Part shown: positions 61,901 through 64,000 of the stretch, piece by piece
How the letters are laid out: each line of letters opens with the position of its first letter
Position numbering within the stretch: position 1 is the stretch's first letter
Source of the DNA: Pithys albifrons albifrons
Lineage: Eukaryota; Chordata; Aves; Passeriformes; Thamnophilidae
Length of the DNA: 64,000 nt
Assembly (NCBI RefSeq): GCF_047495875.1
Contig: NC_092459.1
Span: 39,730,490-39,794,489 of the forward strand
Direction of reading: 5' to 3'
Program-made: the position numbers and the translations under genes
Notes under the pieces: generated by a model
Told to the model about the DNA's origin: nothing
What the model saw: the letters and a program-made list of their open reading frames with translations, nothing else
Database searches by the model: none

Positions 61901-64000
61901 TCAAATCTTTGATTTCCCCCTGGGACATGAGATATAGGAACCTGACATGAACAAAACAACAATAAAAAGGAAAAGATTATATGGTAGTGAACATTTCCAG
62001 AGAGTGAAACTGCAGAATAAGATGACCAAGATGTGGTGAATTTATTTCTGGTGACATAAGAAATAAGTTAAGAAGCACTTAAAAGCATTAATAGTGATGA
62101 GATCCTGCCTTTATAGCTGGCTAGCATCAGGCCTTTTTTAGGGCTCACTCAGTATGTGCTGTAAGTATTCAATGACAATATTCAAGACACAATCCTGTAA
62201 TGTCATTACAAGGTCCCCTCACAGTCACTTGCACATTTCCTTTGGCACAGCAATTTTTTTTTTGATGGGGGACAGGGTCAACAGTCAAGAAATCCCTGCC
62301 CTCTAATAAGACAGCAGGAGAAGAAAAACACTTGCTAAGCACTTCAGCTGTTCTCAGATTCATAAAAAACATCATGTTGTGGAGACTATAATGTTTCTTT
62401 TTCCTGTTGGTCAGCTGCTAGAAAACCTTTGGGAGTTTACTGGGTAAAAGCTCCAGAAACTCTGCTGCCCTTCCCACTCTTGCCTTGGTACAGTAGCTAT
62501 GGCAGAACTTCTAGTGCCAGATATACCATCACAGGCAACACTTTCCATTATGCTGGAGGGGAGGACAGGAGAATTCATCCTCTCCCAGACATTAAAACTA
62601 TTAAAACCAATACAGGAAACTCTTCAGATCCTCAGAATGCTGATGAAGAGCACAAAAAACCCATGAAAATGCGGAAAGTGGCAAGACACTGATGCCTCCA
62701 AGAAGGGAAAGAAATTTGGGACCAGAGTAGAGAAAGCAATTGGATTTCACTCTGACAGTTTGATTTGGGTTTAAGCTCACACTCAAACCTTCAACCCCTT
62801 GGAATTATCACAGTGCATTTCAGTCTGTGCATTACTCTAACAAAATCTCAAAGTTCTGTTCTTTCTCTAATTTTGCACTTTTCACACTGCAAGAGAGTCT
62901 TTTTATCAATCTTAGTCTGTATCCCAACCTTCCTGCGTAAAGGTTAAAAAGAATATATTGATTATACTGTGAAGTGTGCCAATGACATTTCTAAGGTTGT
63001 GTAGTACAAATCTATAGATAGCTAGGGAGTGTTCATGCTTGATCAAGTTCTTGTTATTACTGGGACAAGCTCAAACCCTAACAGATGAAAGATGTTTTTC
63101 AAATTACCTAGCTCTGTAAAATATTTTTCCTGAATCAGAGCATTTTAACTTCCCCTTGCTGTTAACGTAACACAAATCACAGACAAGTCTGCAGAAAGGA
63201 ACTGTGATGAAATCCTGGTTATGGGAGATCTGTCACCAGCTTCAAAGTGGTCAGTATTTCACTTCACATTCTTGATATAAACAAGGAATATAAATCTTTG
63301 TTTCTAAGCAAACATTGATTAAGGTAGTTGTGTCAGATCTACTTCTCGGCCTTTTTCTGCCTGTTTTGCAGCAGTCACATTGCTCCATAAGCTATTCTCC
63401 TCTCTGCTTCTGCAACACAACAAGAAATTCTGGAGCTTAGCACCCTACTCTCCATTAGTGGGTCCAGGAAAAGTAGCATCAGTGAAGTTTGGCTTCCCAC
63501 TGATTTGCATGCTATGGTCAGATCTCTGAATGCCTCACTGTGGAGTAGCTGTGACTGATGCTCTCTGTGCCATTGAGACATCAGAGCACTTCTCCTAGAC
63601 AGGTTCTCTGGTTTGACAAGGATTTCACTGCCTCTGAAATTTTTCCCTCAGGTTGACACAAGAAGGTCTCCTTTCTCCCAGCAGTCTATTTTTGTGAACT
63701 TTTTAGAAATCTTATGAGTATTAAAACTGCCAGACAGCTGGAAATCTTTAAAACTTGTCTGTTCAGATAGATACATGTACAGAGACTGGCAGACAAACCC
63801 TTAAGACTTGCTTCAGTAGAAAGACAAGTTACAAAGATTTAAACTTTTAGCACATTTCTGACAGGATTCCTCTATAGGTATGCAGGCTTTAGTCACAGGA
63901 GCTCAGGAACTTTCATCAGCCCTATCCACCCAGGAACAGCTGTGTTCCACACAGTTTTTGTTGCTGTTACAAGTCATTCTGTAGCCTACTGACAAAAGTA
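58961..64000. other. Unique AT-rich sequence, no gene seen
   Basis: No exon, RNA gene or transposon body was recognised up to the window end. A pentamer satellite lies at 59341-59447, and short AT microsatellite patches occur near 60310-60370 and 60740-60790. Open frames of about 60-115 codons show no recognisable domain. Confidence 0.55.
59341..59447 (+). repeat. (TCCTC)n pentamer satellite
   Basis: About 16 perfect TCCTC pentamers (59341-59420) are followed by degenerate C/T-rich units to about 59447. It is a homopyrimidine tract, purine-only on the - strand, capable of triplex formation in principle. The Ser/Pro/Leu repeat frame across it is an artefact. Confidence 0.97.

Noticed and set aside
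63342..63355. Match to the 5' end of U2 snRNA (CTTCTCGGCCTTTT)
   Set aside because: Only about 14 contiguous bases match. The sequence then departs from U2 and no Sm site or stem-loops follow, so it is a chance match or at most a tiny fragment.
1..64000. CRISPR array, bacterial operon, phage or integron structures
   Set aside because: No regularly spaced direct repeats and no bacterial gene organisation. CR1, RTE and LTR content shows this is vertebrate nuclear DNA.

Overview
This 64 kb window is AT-rich vertebrate nuclear DNA, most probably from a bird. The main evidence is the repeat content: at least seven separate CR1 LINE insertions (the dominant retrotransposon of birds and other sauropsids), several in the 5'-truncated form typical of birds. 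One ends in the diagnostic CR1 3' octamer repeats (ATTCTGTG-type, 37443-37466). There are also three solitary endogenous-retrovirus LTRs of avian type and copies of an old palindromic repeat that I remember as common in birds, turtles and crocodilians. There is no operon-like organisation and I found no confident host protein-coding exon. Every open frame of about 115 codons or more lies in a transposon (CR1 ORF2 fragments, an RTE-type reverse transcriptase, an LTR). The window therefore looks like a gene desert or the inside of a very large intron.

Layout. 1-5559: unique sequence with a poly-C run, a long purine tract (2467-2571) and an unexplained segment open on both strands (3294-4027). 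5560-6860: old CR1, + strand. 6861-13850: unique sequence with a decayed tandem duplication and an A-rich tract. 13851-14641: solo LTR, - strand. 14642-29698: long unique stretch holding one palindromic repeat copy (16011-16078). 29699-29945: CR1 fragment, - strand. 33874-34486: second LTR related to the first, - strand. About 35378-37467: the longest CR1, + strand. 37468-41409: unique stretch with a compact palindrome, homeodomain-type AT motifs, a composite TG/TGTGTC microsatellite and a candidate spliced exon. 41410-41985: CR1, - strand. 43511-44121: solo LTR, + strand, with a near-perfect 5 bp target duplication. 46289-48850: a nested composite in which an RTE-type LINE (46335-47592, + strand) sits inside a CR1 (- strand) that is itself abutted by another CR1. 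51149-51400: an ancient CR1-like copy. 52099-52405: three GATTAATC homeodomain palindromes. 54507-54800: another CR1. 54801-64000: unique sequence with an 18-G run, a TCCTC satellite and a candidate polyadenylated terminal exon on the - strand.

The most interesting locus is the RTE element. Its frame stays open through roughly 400 codons (46340-47542) with only two nonsense codons and no frameshift. It carries the LLFADD catalytic box, ends in a C-terminal Cys/His finger, has a very short 3' UTR and finishes in an (ATG)5 tail. RTE LINEs are scarce in most birds. A lineage named AviRTE has been reported as shared, by horizontal transfer, between several tropical bird groups and filarial nematodes, and this copy is a candidate member. 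The CR1 around it lacks about 1.7 kb exactly at the insertion, which suggests an insertion-linked deletion. No genes can be shown to work together here; what can be read is a layered history of retrotransposon insertion plus a few candidate regulatory or transcribed segments.
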